A stretch of 64,000 nt of DNA, taken from NCBI RefSeq assembly GCF_902859855.1, contig NZ_CADIKH010000033.1:17221-81220 (forward strand), read 5' to 3'. Below the pieces are notes generated by a model. The model was not told the origin of the DNA. It saw only the letters and a list, made by a program, of their open reading frames with translations, and ran no database searches. Shown here in pieces: positions 50,063-59,976 of the stretch. Each line of letters starts with the position of its first letter. Within the stretch, counting starts at the first letter, position 1. The translations under genes and the position numbers were made by a program. Source of the stretch: Paraburkholderia humisilvae (GTDB taxonomy: Bacteria; Pseudomonadota; Gammaproteobacteria; Burkholderiales; Burkholderiaceae).

Positions 50063-50829
50063 TGATGTCGTTCTTTGTGAGAATACTCGCCGCGATTTTG
50101 TTCCTCGCGGGTCCTCTGTTCGCACATGCGGAGTTGATTGCGACTCCGCTGCCGGGTGACACCCGCCTCGTTCGTTTCGACTTCGATCCGAACAACACCT
50201 ATCAGATTCTCACCCGTCCGAAGGCCGTTACCGATATTCAGCTGGAAGCTGGAGAGGTCGTGAAGGGCGTGGCTCTCGGCGATTCGTTCTCGTGGGATTG
50301 CGAAACCGGTGTTCCAGGTCACATTTTCATTCGCCCGAAGTACGACGATGTCGTGACTTCCGGGACGGTAGTGACCGACCACCGGACGTATCAGCTGATG
50401 CTCCGGTCGACCGAATCGGACGTCGGCAAGTGGTACCAACGTGTTACCTGGGGGTACCCCGGGACGTCGATGTTGCAGCCACTCGCGACGGCCGCGACCA
50501 CCCCCGCTTCTGGCGTTGGGCCGACGGCAAGCGACCCGTTGACTCACGGTGTCGATGTCGATCAGTTGAACTTCGACTATCGGATCAGTGGCGACGCGCC
50601 GTTCAAACCCGTGCAAGTGATCGACAATGGGACCTTCACCTGGATCCAGATGCCGGCGAACATTCAGGATTGGCCAGCCGTGTTCTGGATCACGCCAGAT
50701 AATCGCTATGCGGCCCTCGATCCTGTCGTGGATGGGAAGTATCTGAAAGTCACGAAAGTCATGCACAAGTTCCTGCTGAAGATCGGCAAGGAGGAAGTCG
50801 AGATCACGAACAACAAGGTCGCTCGATGA
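50062..50829 (+). CDS. trbG: TrbG/VirB9 core complex protein
   Basis: A 255-residue periplasmic protein with a signal peptide cleaved at AHA|ELIAT (about residue 24). VirB9/CagX features: FDPNNTYQILTRPKAVTDIQL at the start, then a flexible linker. The C-terminal lobe reads NFDYRISGDAPFKPVQVIDNGTFTWIQMP ... NRYAALDPVVDGKYLKVTKVMHKFLLKIGKEEVEI. It forms the outer ring with TrbI. Overlaps trbI by 4 bp. Confidence 0.92.
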   Translation: MMSFFVRILAAILFLAGPLFAHAELIATPLPGDTRLVRFDFDPNNTYQILTRPKAVTDIQLEAGEVVKGVALGDSFSWDCETGVPGHIFIRPKYDDVVTSGTVVTDHRTYQLMLRSTESDVGKWYQRVTWGYPGTSMLQPLATAATTPASGVGPTASDPLTHGVDVDQLNFDYRISGDAPFKPVQVIDNGTFTWIQMPANIQDWPAVFWITPDNRYAALDPVVDGKYLKVTKVMHKFLLKIGKEEVEITNNKVAR

Positions 50830-52151
50830 CCAACAAGTCGATCATCGATCCGGAAGCTAGCGAAGGAGGCATGCCCAAGAAGAATATGCACTGGAAGATC
50901 GTGTCTATTCTTGCGGCGGTCGTCGTCGTAGCTGCATATATAAAATTCGGCGGAAAGAATGTGCACCGCCACGAGTTCAACCCAACGCCCCCGCACGTTT
51001 CTGAGCTCGGCCCACCGGCGGATCCGTCATCCATTGACAAGGACAAGCAAGCGGCGGAACAGAATGTCCAATTAGAGAAGATTCAGGAAGGAAAGCAGAA
51101 GGCGGACGCTCTGAAGAAGCAGCAAGAATTGGCCGCCGCTCAATCGGCAAATAGTGGTCGCTTGGGAGTGGCGCCCGCCGTAACCCCTGGGGCGTCGTCT
51201 ACGGTCGGGCTTCCTGCCGGCGGCGCGTTGCCGCCTCTGCCGCCGACGATGACGGGGAAGGGAGCGAACGGCGGTAGGGGTGTGGCTGACTCTGACCGAG
51301 AAGCCATGATCAGAAACTCGCCAGTCCTAGTGAAATCGAATTCCGCGCAGCCTGCATCGTCGCAGGGGAATATGCCACCAGGTTATGCGCCACCTCAGAT
51401 GACAGACCTGCAACGCAGCGAGCTGTCAAGCGCATCCGACATGAACAGCATTCTCAAGAATATGCCTGGCACGCAAGGCGGTAACGGGCCGGGTGCCGGC
51501 GCCGCGGCGAATGCGCAGTGGTTGACGGACTACAACTCCAAGCTCGCGGACCACTCGTCCGAGACCGGATATTCGCCGCCATCGAAGTACTACGTGCGCA
51601 GCAACACTCTCGTTCAAGCGGTTACAACGCGAATGGTGAATAGTGACCTCTCCGGCCCTATCGAGATGAGTGTTGTCAGCGATGTGTATGACTCCGTTAC
51701 CGGCACGCAGATCATGATCCCGGCGGGGTCAACCATCAGTGGTGCGAATAACGGGGATATCCGTCTTGGCCAGTCACGAATCGAGGCGGCTGTGGGTCGG
51801 ATATGCCGACCCGATGGCGTCTGCGTTGATGCGCCCGGTTCGCAAGGTGCTGATTCGAGTGGCGCAACGGGCCTGACAGGTGACGTCAACAACCACATCC
51901 TGGAGATTTTCGCGACGGCCATCATTCCTGCCGCGATCGCATACGCGACGACGCCGAGTAACAGCGGCAATAACAATGTCTACGCAGGGGGTAGTTCGCC
52001 ACTTAACTCTGCTGGCCAGATCATGGTCCAGACGTCTCAAACGGTTTTGAACCGCTACAACAACATCCCGCCGACGATTATCGTTCCTCCGGGTTCGCCC
52101 GTGAGCATCGTTATCGGGAAGGACCTCGTGTTGCCGCCATATCATAGGTGA
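50826..52151 (+). CDS. trbI: TrbI/VirB10 core complex protein
   Basis: A 441-residue protein spanning the envelope. One N-terminal membrane helix (IVSILAAVVVVAAYIKFGG) is followed by a Gln/Lys coiled stretch and a Pro/Gly-rich spacer. The VirB10 beta-barrel domain starts near residue 255 (YVRSNTLVQAVTTRMVNSDLSGPIEMSV, IMIPAGSTISGANNGDIRLGQSRIEA) and ends with IPPTIIVPPGSPVSIVIGKDL. Confidence 0.92.
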   Translation: MTNKSIIDPEASEGGMPKKNMHWKIVSILAAVVVVAAYIKFGGKNVHRHEFNPTPPHVSELGPPADPSSIDKDKQAAEQNVQLEKIQEGKQKADALKKQQELAAAQSANSGRLGVAPAVTPGASSTVGLPAGGALPPLPPTMTGKGANGGRGVADSDREAMIRNSPVLVKSNSAQPASSQGNMPPGYAPPQMTDLQRSELSSASDMNSILKNMPGTQGGNGPGAGAAANAQWLTDYNSKLADHSSETGYSPPSKYYVRSNTLVQAVTTRMVNSDLSGPIEMSVVSDVYDSVTGTQIMIPAGSTISGANNGDIRLGQSRIEAAVGRICRPDGVCVDAPGSQGADSSGATGLTGDVNNHILEIFATAIIPAAIAYATTPSNSGNNNVYAGGSSPLNSAGQIMVQTSQTVLNRYNNIPPTIIVPPGSPVSIVIGKDLVLPPYHR

Positions 52152-52155
52152 GACC

Positions 52156-53667
52156 GTGAAACTCAGTGTGAAGACCTTAGCGCAATTGCGCATCATCGCT
52201 GCCGTTGCTTCGGGGCTGGCCATGACCGCGTGTGCCACGGCGCCGCTACCGGCAGCATCCAATCGCAACTATGACTTTGCCTATCGAACCACGGGCGGGT
52301 CGGACGTTCGTCCTAGCCAAGTCTTCGATGACGGCTCGAAAACGTATTTTCAGTTCGCGGTTGGAAGAGCGGCTCCGGTAATTGAGCTTGATGACGCCGG
52401 GGTACACAAGCTGCTGGAGCCGAATCAGGAAGGCATTTATTTCACGGTGCCGTTCGTCGCGAATCGCTTCCTGTTCCAACGCGGGCAGGAGACGGGGGTT
52501 GCGGAGTACAACGGCGCCAAGCCGCATGTGATCGATATGTCTCGCGTGAGTGAGCCGGGCACAGTGCCGGCATCTGATGTGGACGTAGACGGCCTGTATG
52601 CGGTGACGCAGCGCAACCGGCCGGTGTACGTGCGCCAGGCTATTCAGGCGAATAGCTATGCAACGCCTGTGGTAGGTGACAACGCTTCGTGGGCCACGGA
52701 ATTGCCGACGGAGGACAAGTTCGACGTTCAGTTCAAGCGTGGCAGTTCGGAGCTTCTGGTTCCCAAGCGCGCTGCCGCGTCGGAGATTCTTTCGGCTGCG
52801 AAGCGGGCGAGCCGCGTGGTGGTGTTGGGCCGCGACGACGATAGCATGATGGAGACGCTCGGCGAGAAGCGCGCAGGGGCCGTCCGTGACTGGCTAGTCA
52901 AGAATGGTGTCCCAGCGAGCGTGATCAATGTGACGGCCGATACGTCCGGTGCTGACGGCCTCGATGCCGAGATTCGCGTCTATAGCAAGCCGCTTCAAGT
53001 TCCGGTGCAGTATGCGTCGGCCGATTCACTCGCCTTTAAAGCGGACGCGATTAAGGCCGACATTCAATCGGGCGCTATCAGCCGCGAGCAGGGGGCGCAG
53101 CGCTTGGCGGCGCTTGCCGGCTACGGCAATGCGGGTATTGGCGATGGCTCGAGCGAAAACGGCGGCATTTCGCTTCGCACGACCTTGGCGGTATTCGCCG
53201 AGAAAGAACACTATCAATTCACTTGGGGTGGTGGTGTCCCGGACAGGAAGATCACGGTTCCGCCCGTTGACCGGGAGCCGAATTTCGATGCCAAGCTTGT
53301 AGATCTGGGTAAGGCTAGCGCAGGTGCATGCAATCTCGGCGTCGACAAGGAGACCAAAACCATTTACGTGGAGCCGGATCTTGGTGGCCTGGTTGAGGTC
53401 ATTGCCAAAGCCGGGATCGAGACGTTGAGCGAAGCGAATGCGTTCTTGACCGTAAAACTGCGCGTCTCGCCGAAGACGATGTATGTGATCGATCGCGTGG
53501 ACAACTCAGACGTTACCGTGAAGTGGAAGGACGCAACGACGTTCACGATGCCTGTCCGGGAGAAGATGGAACTCACCCTGGATGGCAAGACACTCGATTT
53601 GACTCACGTGGGCGACGGCCATTACGTGGTCGCGCTTCAACCCTCAGCCGGGAATACGATCAAATGA
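52156..53667 (+). CDS. Lipoprotein with VirB9-like and OmpA-like segments
   Basis: A 503-residue protein with a GTG start. A signal with a lipobox-like cysteine (AVASGLAMTAC) suggests outer-membrane anchoring. Residues 40-150 resemble the VirB9/TrbG C-terminal lobe (VRPSQVFDDGSKTYFQF...PVIEL). Residues about 190-280 are OmpA-like and probably peptidoglycan-binding (FKRGSSELLVPKRAAASEILSA, LGEKRAGAVRDWLVKNGVP). The C-terminal 200 residues are strand-rich, with no family recognised. It follows trbI by 4 bp and overlaps the TcpQ gene by 4 bp, bridging channel and pilus genes. Confidence 0.7.
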   Translation: MKLSVKTLAQLRIIAAVASGLAMTACATAPLPAASNRNYDFAYRTTGGSDVRPSQVFDDGSKTYFQFAVGRAAPVIELDDAGVHKLLEPNQEGIYFTVPFVANRFLFQRGQETGVAEYNGAKPHVIDMSRVSEPGTVPASDVDVDGLYAVTQRNRPVYVRQAIQANSYATPVVGDNASWATELPTEDKFDVQFKRGSSELLVPKRAAASEILSAAKRASRVVVLGRDDDSMMETLGEKRAGAVRDWLVKNGVPASVINVTADTSGADGLDAEIRVYSKPLQVPVQYASADSLAFKADAIKADIQSGAISREQGAQRLAALAGYGNAGIGDGSSENGGISLRTTLAVFAEKEHYQFTWGGGVPDRKITVPPVDREPNFDAKLVDLGKASAGACNLGVDKETKTIYVEPDLGGLVEVIAKAGIETLSEANAFLTVKLRVSPKTMYVIDRVDNSDVTVKWKDATTFTMPVREKMELTLDGKTLDLTHVGDGHYVVALQPSAGNTIK

Positions 53668-54125
53668 AGAAACTGACCTTTACGCGGCTAGGGGCCGTTG
53701 CGGCGTTCGTTTTCGTTGTGCCGCTCGCCTCGGCTCAAGAACACAAGAATCAGGCGTTCCTGCCGTCCTCTGCTGACGCTGCAACACCCACCTCGAGCAC
53801 GGCTGTGGCGAGCGTGACGGTCGGCGGTGCCGATACTGACGCTGCGGCGACGAAGGGGCACGACTTCTCCGTGCATGTGAGTGATCTGAACTTCCGACAG
53901 ATGATCGCCCGCTGGGCGAAAGAATCGGGTTGGAACTCGGAATGGGCAGTTGAAGGCGACATCAACGTAGCCGGCGAGTACACGTGGCACGACACTGACT
54001 TCGTGAACGCGGTCAGGTCAACGCTGCACACGACGGAGGGAGGCGAGACTCCGGTGCATGGGTGCTACTACTCGAACAACTGGGTGCGGGTGGTGCCGCT
54101 TACCACTCAGTGCACAAAGCGATGA
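53664..54125 (+). CDS. TcpQ-domain pilus protein (PilL-like)
   Basis: A 153-residue exported protein: signal peptide ending VPLASA|QEHK and a polar spacer. The TcpQ domain (PF10671) is recognised by VHVSDLNFRQMIARWAKESGW, WAVEGDINVAGEYTW and a C-terminal VRVVPLTTQCTKR. In R64 the same domain ends PilL; here it is a stand-alone protein. A terminator with eight T follows at 54154-54177, before pilN. Confidence 0.75.
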   Translation: MKKLTFTRLGAVAAFVFVVPLASAQEHKNQAFLPSSADAATPTSSTAVASVTVGGADTDAAATKGHDFSVHVSDLNFRQMIARWAKESGWNSEWAVEGDINVAGEYTWHDTDFVNAVRSTLHTTEGGETPVHGCYYSNNWVRVVPLTTQCTKR

Positions 54126-54153
54126 GCACTACGCGGGGCACCAAGCCTCCAAG

Positions 54154-54177
54154 GGCGCCGCAGGGCGCCTTTTTTTT
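54154..54177 (+). terminator. Intrinsic terminator
   Basis: GGCGCC (54154-54159) and GGCGCC (54164-54169) are self-complementary and form a short GC stem, followed by eight T residues. Confidence 0.8.
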
Positions 54178-54384
54178 GGCACAAGGCGGATTTTTCTCCA
54201 GCGTGAAAGACGCCCGCCATAGGCGCTGTTTCTCGATAGTTCGTTGGAATTGCGCATGTTTTACTGGCAACCACGAAGAGGTCGGTTAAGTGCTTGCAGC
54301 GCGCCCCGGGCGGCGCTTCTGCGGCGACCGCACCTCGTATGCCTCCCTCTGTTCGACAGGACAGACGTTATTCAAGGTAGACCG

Positions 54385-56163
54385 ATGATCCGTAATTTCA
54401 AAAGATTTGTCCTTCTTCCGCTTGTGGCTGCCTTGGCGCTGTCAGGCTGTGTATCACCGACGCTCGAGCGACAAACGAAGGGAGCGGTTCAGGGTGCGAC
54501 CACTGTCCAAGAGAGTGGGCGGCAGGAGTTGATCGACCAGATTGTTAATGGTCGAAAGGTTCGAGAGCGCGACGAGATGGTCGACGCGCCGTTCCTTGCG
54601 GGCAAAACTGTCGCGTTGAGTCGCGATGTGATTTTGCCGCCAGCTCTTCAGGCGAACGTCAAAACGGACATCATGTTCCCAGGGCGTCATGTTTCGCTGC
54701 CGGTTGCAGCGGAGCGGATTACGTTGGCCACTGGGATTCCGGTGAAGATTGACAACGACGTGTACCTTCCCGCGAGTGCTCTGCTGCCGCGAGCCCAGGT
54801 CACCGAGGACACGAAAAACTCTATCCTCGGCCAAAGCGGCGGCGCGGCTGGTTCGGCGGGCGCTGCCAAGACCGGCGTCCTTCCGCCGATCCCGGGCGCA
54901 TCGGACGGACTGAGCGGGGTGCAAGGATACTCTGGCGCGGCGGCAATCGATACCCCGATGGATGTCCAGTTCGAGCCGGGCCAGATGCCGCTGTCGCGCA
55001 CTCTCGATCTAATCGCGACTCGACTCGGCATCAACTGGGAGTATGACGATCAGAAGGGCGTCATTCGCTTCTACCGGATGGTTACGAAGACGTGGCTGCT
55101 TCCGATCAAGCCCGGGTCGATGTCTTACACGACGGCGTTCTCCGGTTCGACGATGCAGTCGAACAACTCGAATGCGCTGAACACCCAGGGTCAGCAGCCT
55201 GATGCCCCGATAAAGAGCGAAGCGGCGAACATCAGCGAGATCAACTCGATCAAGTCGTCGATCCAGACGATTATGACTCGAGCCGGTGCTATTTCTGCTG
55301 ATCCGGCGATCGGCTCAATCACGCTCACGGATACGAAAGACGCGGTCGACAAGGCCGACGGCATCATGAAGTTCGAGACGAATGTCTTGTCCAAGATGGT
55401 TTTGGTTCGTCTTCAGATGATCCAGGTCACGACGAATGACAACGGGCAGGCGGGCGTCAACTGGAACGCCGTCATGACAAAGGCGCTTCAGAGCATTCCG
55501 GGCTTCCAGCTTTCGTCGATCTCGCCGGTCTCGCTCATCGGTCAGAGCGGTGGTGTTAATAACTCCGGGCAGATCGGCCTGAATATCACGAGTGGCGCCT
55601 TTAACGGGACCAGCGCGATCGTTCAGGCGCTATCGGACATTGGTCGGGTGTCGACGACGACGGAAATTCCTCTTTCGATCCAGAACCGTCACGGGCTTTA
55701 CTACAACGTGCGTACGACGTACTCGTACGTCTCCGCTACTACGCCCGCGACGTCAACTGTCGGTGGCACCGGTGGGGTTCCAGGCATCACAACCTCCCAG
55801 GATCAGGTTGGCTTCAAGCTGATGCTTTATCCGAGCGTTACGCCGCGCAATTCGATCGATTTGACGATATCCATCGACCAGTCGACGCTCCAATCCTTGC
55901 AGACCTTCACGTCCGGCACGGGCGCGAATGCGCAGTCGGTGCAATTGCCGGACACGAACGGGGAAGGTGCCACGATCGATGCGATCGTTCACAACGGCGG
56001 GACGCTCATTCTCACCGGCTTCGAGCAGAAGCAAAACGAGTACGACAAACGCTCTATGGGTCCAGGCGTGCCGATCATCGCAGGTGGCTCTGTTACCGCT
56101 CAAGCTCAGCGCACGACAACCATCATTATTCTCTCGGCCGCGGTGCAGGACGCAGATTCATGA
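54385..56163 (+). CDS. pilN: PilN-type outer-membrane secretin lipoprotein
   Basis: A 592-residue lipoprotein with lipobox ALALSGC near residue 20. The N0/N1-like domain (PGRHVSLPVAAERITLATGIPVKIDNDVYLPASAL; MPLSRTLDLIATRLGINWEYDD) precedes the secretin beta-barrel near residues 330-585 (KMVLVRLQMIQV, FNGTSAIVQALSDIGRVSTTTEI and RSMGPGVPIIAGGSVTAQ). This is the family of IncI PilN (type IVb pilus). Start at 54385 chosen because the lipoprotein signal begins there. Confidence 0.9.
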   Translation: MIRNFKRFVLLPLVAALALSGCVSPTLERQTKGAVQGATTVQESGRQELIDQIVNGRKVRERDEMVDAPFLAGKTVALSRDVILPPALQANVKTDIMFPGRHVSLPVAAERITLATGIPVKIDNDVYLPASALLPRAQVTEDTKNSILGQSGGAAGSAGAAKTGVLPPIPGASDGLSGVQGYSGAAAIDTPMDVQFEPGQMPLSRTLDLIATRLGINWEYDDQKGVIRFYRMVTKTWLLPIKPGSMSYTTAFSGSTMQSNNSNALNTQGQQPDAPIKSEAANISEINSIKSSIQTIMTRAGAISADPAIGSITLTDTKDAVDKADGIMKFETNVLSKMVLVRLQMIQVTTNDNGQAGVNWNAVMTKALQSIPGFQLSSISPVSLIGQSGGVNNSGQIGLNITSGAFNGTSAIVQALSDIGRVSTTTEIPLSIQNRHGLYYNVRTTYSYVSATTPATSTVGGTGGVPGITTSQDQVGFKLMLYPSVTPRNSIDLTISIDQSTLQSLQTFTSGTGANAQSVQLPDTNGEGATIDAIVHNGGTLILTGFEQKQNEYDKRSMGPGVPIIAGGSVTAQAQRTTTIIILSAAVQDADS

Positions 56164-57461
56164 TTATCGATGTCAACGGCAAGAAGATTGCATTCGGTTT
56201 ATCGTGGAAAAGCCTTGTCGGTGGGGGCAACCCCGAGTCGATGGCAGTCGCGCGGGCACGGACCGACAAATCAGCACTGATCTGGACGGATGCCGAATCT
56301 TTCCAGGTAGGGCTGTTGCCGGCTGGGGATCTGACGGAGAAGGAGGCGTCGAGCCTGAGCGAACCCATCTACGCTGCAGCGCGGATCCTCGGGAGGATTA
56401 AGGGCCTGAAAAAGAATGTCCTGATGGCTCTAACCCACCCGGGCAGCGCGAGGACGTTCATTCTGGTGGGTATCCATAAGGGCAAGCCGAAGGATCGCTT
56501 CGACCTGGTCGACATTTCTGGTGAGGTCCTTAGCCAGAAGATTGCAGAATACCGCGAGTTGCTCCGGAACGAGCCGTTCGATCTGATCGGAGATATCCGC
56601 GCTCTGGACGGCATATACCCAACGCCGATCGACCTCTTCGCGGAGAACGTAGACGAATACAGTGCCCTCCATCGCCCGAAGTCGCAGGTCCCCGTCCGAA
56701 AGGTGGGTATCGCGGTAGCAATCGTGCTGGGCTGCTTTCTGATCGCTAAGGTCGGCGGTCCGGTGGCTATGAAGAAATGGCGTGAACATCACCAGCGCCA
56801 GATGCCGGACCCACAGAAGCTGTATGACGACGCGATCAATGAAGTGCGGACCAATGCGGTGTTGCCTGCCACTGAGTTAGCACCGTGGTATGGGTGGTTC
56901 CGTTCGCTGCCTTGGGATATAGGTGGCTGGAATCTCTCGGCTGTGTCGTGCTCGTTCACGCCGTCCGGGGCCATGTTCTGCGCGCTCGATTACAAGCGGG
57001 CGCTCGTGCAAGCGACCTATAAGACGTTCATGGCGGCGCTGCCCACGCAATGGGCGCACTCGTATCGTCTCGATCAGGACGTGGTTCATATCCAGACGCA
57101 GTCCCCGATCGGTCGCGTCAGTCGTGTGGCTCAATTCTTGGACAGTGCGCCGACGGCGAACGATGTGACGTACAACTTTCAATCCCAGCTGCAAAGCTAT
57201 CAGGTAACCGGAAAGTACACGTTGTCGCCATTCACCCTGTTCGGCGCAGACGGAATTGACCCGAGTGCGTTGCGTAACACATATCGGGCAGCCGCATGGT
57301 CTATGGACGGCCCGATGCGGAATTTCCAGTTACTGGCGAAATTCCCGCCATACGCGATCGTCTCGGGCATCAACGTTCAGGTGCAGTCGGATCCCCAATC
57401 GTCGATCGATAACTCTATGTTCAAGGCAACCGTTAAGGGCCAGGTGTTGGTCAAAGGATAA
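56160..57461 (+). CDS. pilO: PilO2 family type IVb pilus protein
   Basis: A 433-residue inner-membrane assembly protein of the R64 PilO (PilO2) type. The N-terminal half is cytoplasmic and actin/FtsA-like (MIIDVNGKKIAFGLSWKSL). One membrane helix (KVGIAVAIVLGCFLIAKVGGP) lies near residues 180-200. The C-terminal half is periplasmic (WYGWFRSLPWDIGGWNLSAV). It overlaps pilN by 4 bp. Confidence 0.85.
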   Translation: MIIDVNGKKIAFGLSWKSLVGGGNPESMAVARARTDKSALIWTDAESFQVGLLPAGDLTEKEASSLSEPIYAAARILGRIKGLKKNVLMALTHPGSARTFILVGIHKGKPKDRFDLVDISGEVLSQKIAEYRELLRNEPFDLIGDIRALDGIYPTPIDLFAENVDEYSALHRPKSQVPVRKVGIAVAIVLGCFLIAKVGGPVAMKKWREHHQRQMPDPQKLYDDAINEVRTNAVLPATELAPWYGWFRSLPWDIGGWNLSAVSCSFTPSGAMFCALDYKRALVQATYKTFMAALPTQWAHSYRLDQDVVHIQTQSPIGRVSRVAQFLDSAPTANDVTYNFQSQLQSYQVTGKYTLSPFTLFGADGIDPSALRNTYRAAAWSMDGPMRNFQLLAKFPPYAIVSGINVQVQSDPQSSIDNSMFKATVKGQVLVKG

Positions 57462-57464
57462 GAG

Positions 57465-58040
57465 ATGAAGCATGTGCAAGAATTTGTAGGACTGGTTCTG
57501 TTTACGGTGCTCGGGGTCGTGCGTGCTGGGACGCCGACTGTCGGTGATTTGATCGACGCGGAGGCAACCCGTACGCTTCATCAGATGTCCAACGATGACA
57601 AGAGCGCTGGAGGCGGCGGATCACTCCCTGGCGGAGCTGCTGCAAGCTTGCCGACCTCGCCTTTGCCGGCGGTGCCCGGTCCGGCAGCGGACGAGAAGCC
57701 GAAGCATCAGGACGGCCTTTTCGCGCGATTTGGCGTCGTTCCGAATCTCTCGGGCTACCTGATGTGGAATGACGCCGTGTATCAGGCGTCCGTCGGCAAG
57801 AAGATCAAGGGTTGGACCGTCATCGCTATTAATGCCGATGGCGCGGATCTTCGTTCGCCAACGGGGAAGATCAAACACTTTGATTCCTTGCTCGACTCGG
57901 GGCTGGATGGCGACGACAACACTAGTTCGGCCCAGACTCAGGCTCGAGCCACTGCGGGAATGCCCCAAACTTCCACACCGCTCGGCGTCCCTCCCGTGTT
58001 CGGTGGCTCTCGTCCAGGCATTGCCGGTGGGGTACGCTGA
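57465..58040 (+). CDS. pilP: PilP-type pilus assembly protein
   Basis: A 191-residue exported protein with a cleavable N-terminus (LVLFTVLGVVRAG). Short matching segments are FARFGVVPNLSGYLMWNDAVYQASVGKKIKGWTV, as in R64-type PilP. The rest is Ala/Pro/Gly-rich. Starts 3 bp after pilO and overlaps pilQ by 1 bp. Confidence 0.8.
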   Translation: MKHVQEFVGLVLFTVLGVVRAGTPTVGDLIDAEATRTLHQMSNDDKSAGGGGSLPGGAAASLPTSPLPAVPGPAADEKPKHQDGLFARFGVVPNLSGYLMWNDAVYQASVGKKIKGWTVIAINADGADLRSPTGKIKHFDSLLDSGLDGDDNTSSAQTQARATAGMPQTSTPLGVPPVFGGSRPGIAGGVR

Positions 58041-59947
58041 TGCTTGGTAAATTGTTGGGACGGGAAGAACCGTCAATCGTTCAACGTGAGTCCAGCCGTG
58101 CTAACGGTCAGGCTAATTGGGTACCGCCGGGTTCTGGTGCACCCCCCAATTTTCCGAACTCGTCGTTGGCCGCGTCGGCCAGCTCGCCTGATGCAGAGCG
58201 GGTATCCCGATCAGCCGATCGTGCTCTGTTGCCCGAAGACTCGAAAGTGATCACGCACGCGGATTCGCTTCCGGAGTTCACGCGCAAGATGTACGACGAC
58301 GATCTCTTGCGCATGCCCCCATCGATGCGGCAAAAGGTCTGCCCTGTTGAGGTGGCTGCTCCAGGCTCCGAAAACAAGCGCGGCAGTTTTGCCGTGATTT
58401 GTACAGCCGATTTTGCTTCGGATGACTATGTTGAAGAGCTAATCAATCATCTCTCGTTGAAGTGGGATTTGACGCAGGATGGACGCTATGTCGCGACTGA
58501 CCAAATTCTGATCGACTTGGCTCGTGACCGAGTTATGGAAAACCGTCGACGGAAGAAGCAAAGCATTTCGATCGAGCAGAAGAACGCGAACGTACTCTAC
58601 CGTCAGTTCGAACTGATGGCTGAGTTTGCCATTGCGAACGAGGCGTCGGACATCCACATAGACATGAACCGACGGCAAAGGCAATCGCAGGTCCAGTTTC
58701 GTATCCACGGCAAACTCGTTCATCCGCCTGAGTTCCTAATCGAAACGGATACGCTGCTGGACATGGTCGCGTACCTGTACAACAACAAGTCGCAAAACGG
58801 TTCGCAGAACTCGTATAACGAGAACATGCCGCAACAGTGCCAGCTTCAGCTTCGGGTCAAGGGCCGGGATTTGCTTTTCCGCTGGGCTTCAGGTCGCACC
58901 GCGCTGGGCAGTATTGTTGTGCTGCGGGTGCTGTTCCAAGACGACATGCAGAGTATCAAGTCGCTCGGGGAATTGGGCTACTTCCCGCAGCAGTGCAAGA
59001 TGTGGACGAACGCGATCAGTCGCCACAAGGGCGGCATCTCCGTGGCCGGCATTGTGGGTTCCGGCAAATCCACCACCATGCAGACGAACATGGCCAGCCT
59101 GCCGATGACTATGGCGAAGTACTCGGTTGAAGACCCGGTTGAATACCTGATCCCCGGTGTTCGCCAGTTCAACGTGTCACGCTCGTTGACTGACACGGAA
59201 GAAGACTCCTTCATCGCGTGGAAACGCCAACTGAAGCGTATGGATCCGAGCGCGGTCCTCATCGGCGAGTGCCGAGATCTTGACAGCGCGTCGATGTTCC
59301 GGGACATCGTTGAATCTGGTCACCTAGGCTTCACGACCGTTCACGCGCCGTCGCACCTGGGCAGTATCGATCGCTTTTGCTCTAACGAGCTTGGCATACC
59401 GCGTGAAGTCATGGCAACCCCGGGCTTTATGAATTTGCTCGTGTATCAGGCGCTGGTGCCGATCAACTGCGAGTGCTGCAGGGATTTTCCGGCTAGACAT
59501 CATGCTGATGCAGCGTATCTCAACCGCATCGAGCGTTTGTTTGACCTGGATGTCGACGGCATTTACCTGACGAACAAGGCTGGCTGTCCGAAATGCAATA
59601 AACACGGACTGACCGAGCTGAACGGCATTGCCGGCCGAAAGGTGGTCGCGGAGATGCTCGAGCTGGATACGAACATGCTCGAGATGATTCGCGCCCATAA
59701 AAACATCGATCTCATTAAGTACGTCAACAAGCTCAGAACGTCGAAATTCTCGGACGAAGATTCCCTCGGAAAATCGGCGATGGAAGTCGCCATGTATCGG
59801 TGTTCTCAAGGACAAGTGTCGCCGTTCGAGATCGAAGAGAAGTTCGGCACGTTTGAGCAATACGAGAACGAGCAGAAGCGCTTTGGGCTCGGAAAGTACG
59901 CGATCGAGCAGAACGAGCGTTTTGGTACAGCGGCAGGAAACCGCTGA
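58040..59947 (+). CDS. pilQ: PilQ assembly ATPase (GspE/PilB family)
   Basis: A 635-residue ATPase that powers pilin polymerisation. The GspE core begins near residue 190 (ANVLYRQFELMAEFAIANEASDIHIDMN). Walker A is VAGIVGSGKSTTMQTN near residue 335-350. The Asp box is YSVEDPVEYLIPG and Walker B VLIGECRDLDSASMF, followed by GHLGFTTVHAPSHLG. A zinc-binding pair, CECCRDF and GCPKCNKHG, is close to residues 475-515. R64 names the ATPase PilQ, unlike secretin PilQ of type IVa pili. Confidence 0.92.
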   Translation: MLGKLLGREEPSIVQRESSRANGQANWVPPGSGAPPNFPNSSLAASASSPDAERVSRSADRALLPEDSKVITHADSLPEFTRKMYDDDLLRMPPSMRQKVCPVEVAAPGSENKRGSFAVICTADFASDDYVEELINHLSLKWDLTQDGRYVATDQILIDLARDRVMENRRRKKQSISIEQKNANVLYRQFELMAEFAIANEASDIHIDMNRRQRQSQVQFRIHGKLVHPPEFLIETDTLLDMVAYLYNNKSQNGSQNSYNENMPQQCQLQLRVKGRDLLFRWASGRTALGSIVVLRVLFQDDMQSIKSLGELGYFPQQCKMWTNAISRHKGGISVAGIVGSGKSTTMQTNMASLPMTMAKYSVEDPVEYLIPGVRQFNVSRSLTDTEEDSFIAWKRQLKRMDPSAVLIGECRDLDSASMFRDIVESGHLGFTTVHAPSHLGSIDRFCSNELGIPREVMATPGFMNLLVYQALVPINCECCRDFPARHHADAAYLNRIERLFDLDVDGIYLTNKAGCPKCNKHGLTELNGIAGRKVVAEMLELDTNMLEMIRAHKNIDLIKYVNKLRTSKFSDEDSLGKSAMEVAMYRCSQGQVSPFEIEEKFGTFEQYENEQKRFGLGKYAIEQNERFGTAAGNR

Positions 59948-59976
59948 TCAAAGCCTACTCAAAAGGGGATCAGTAC

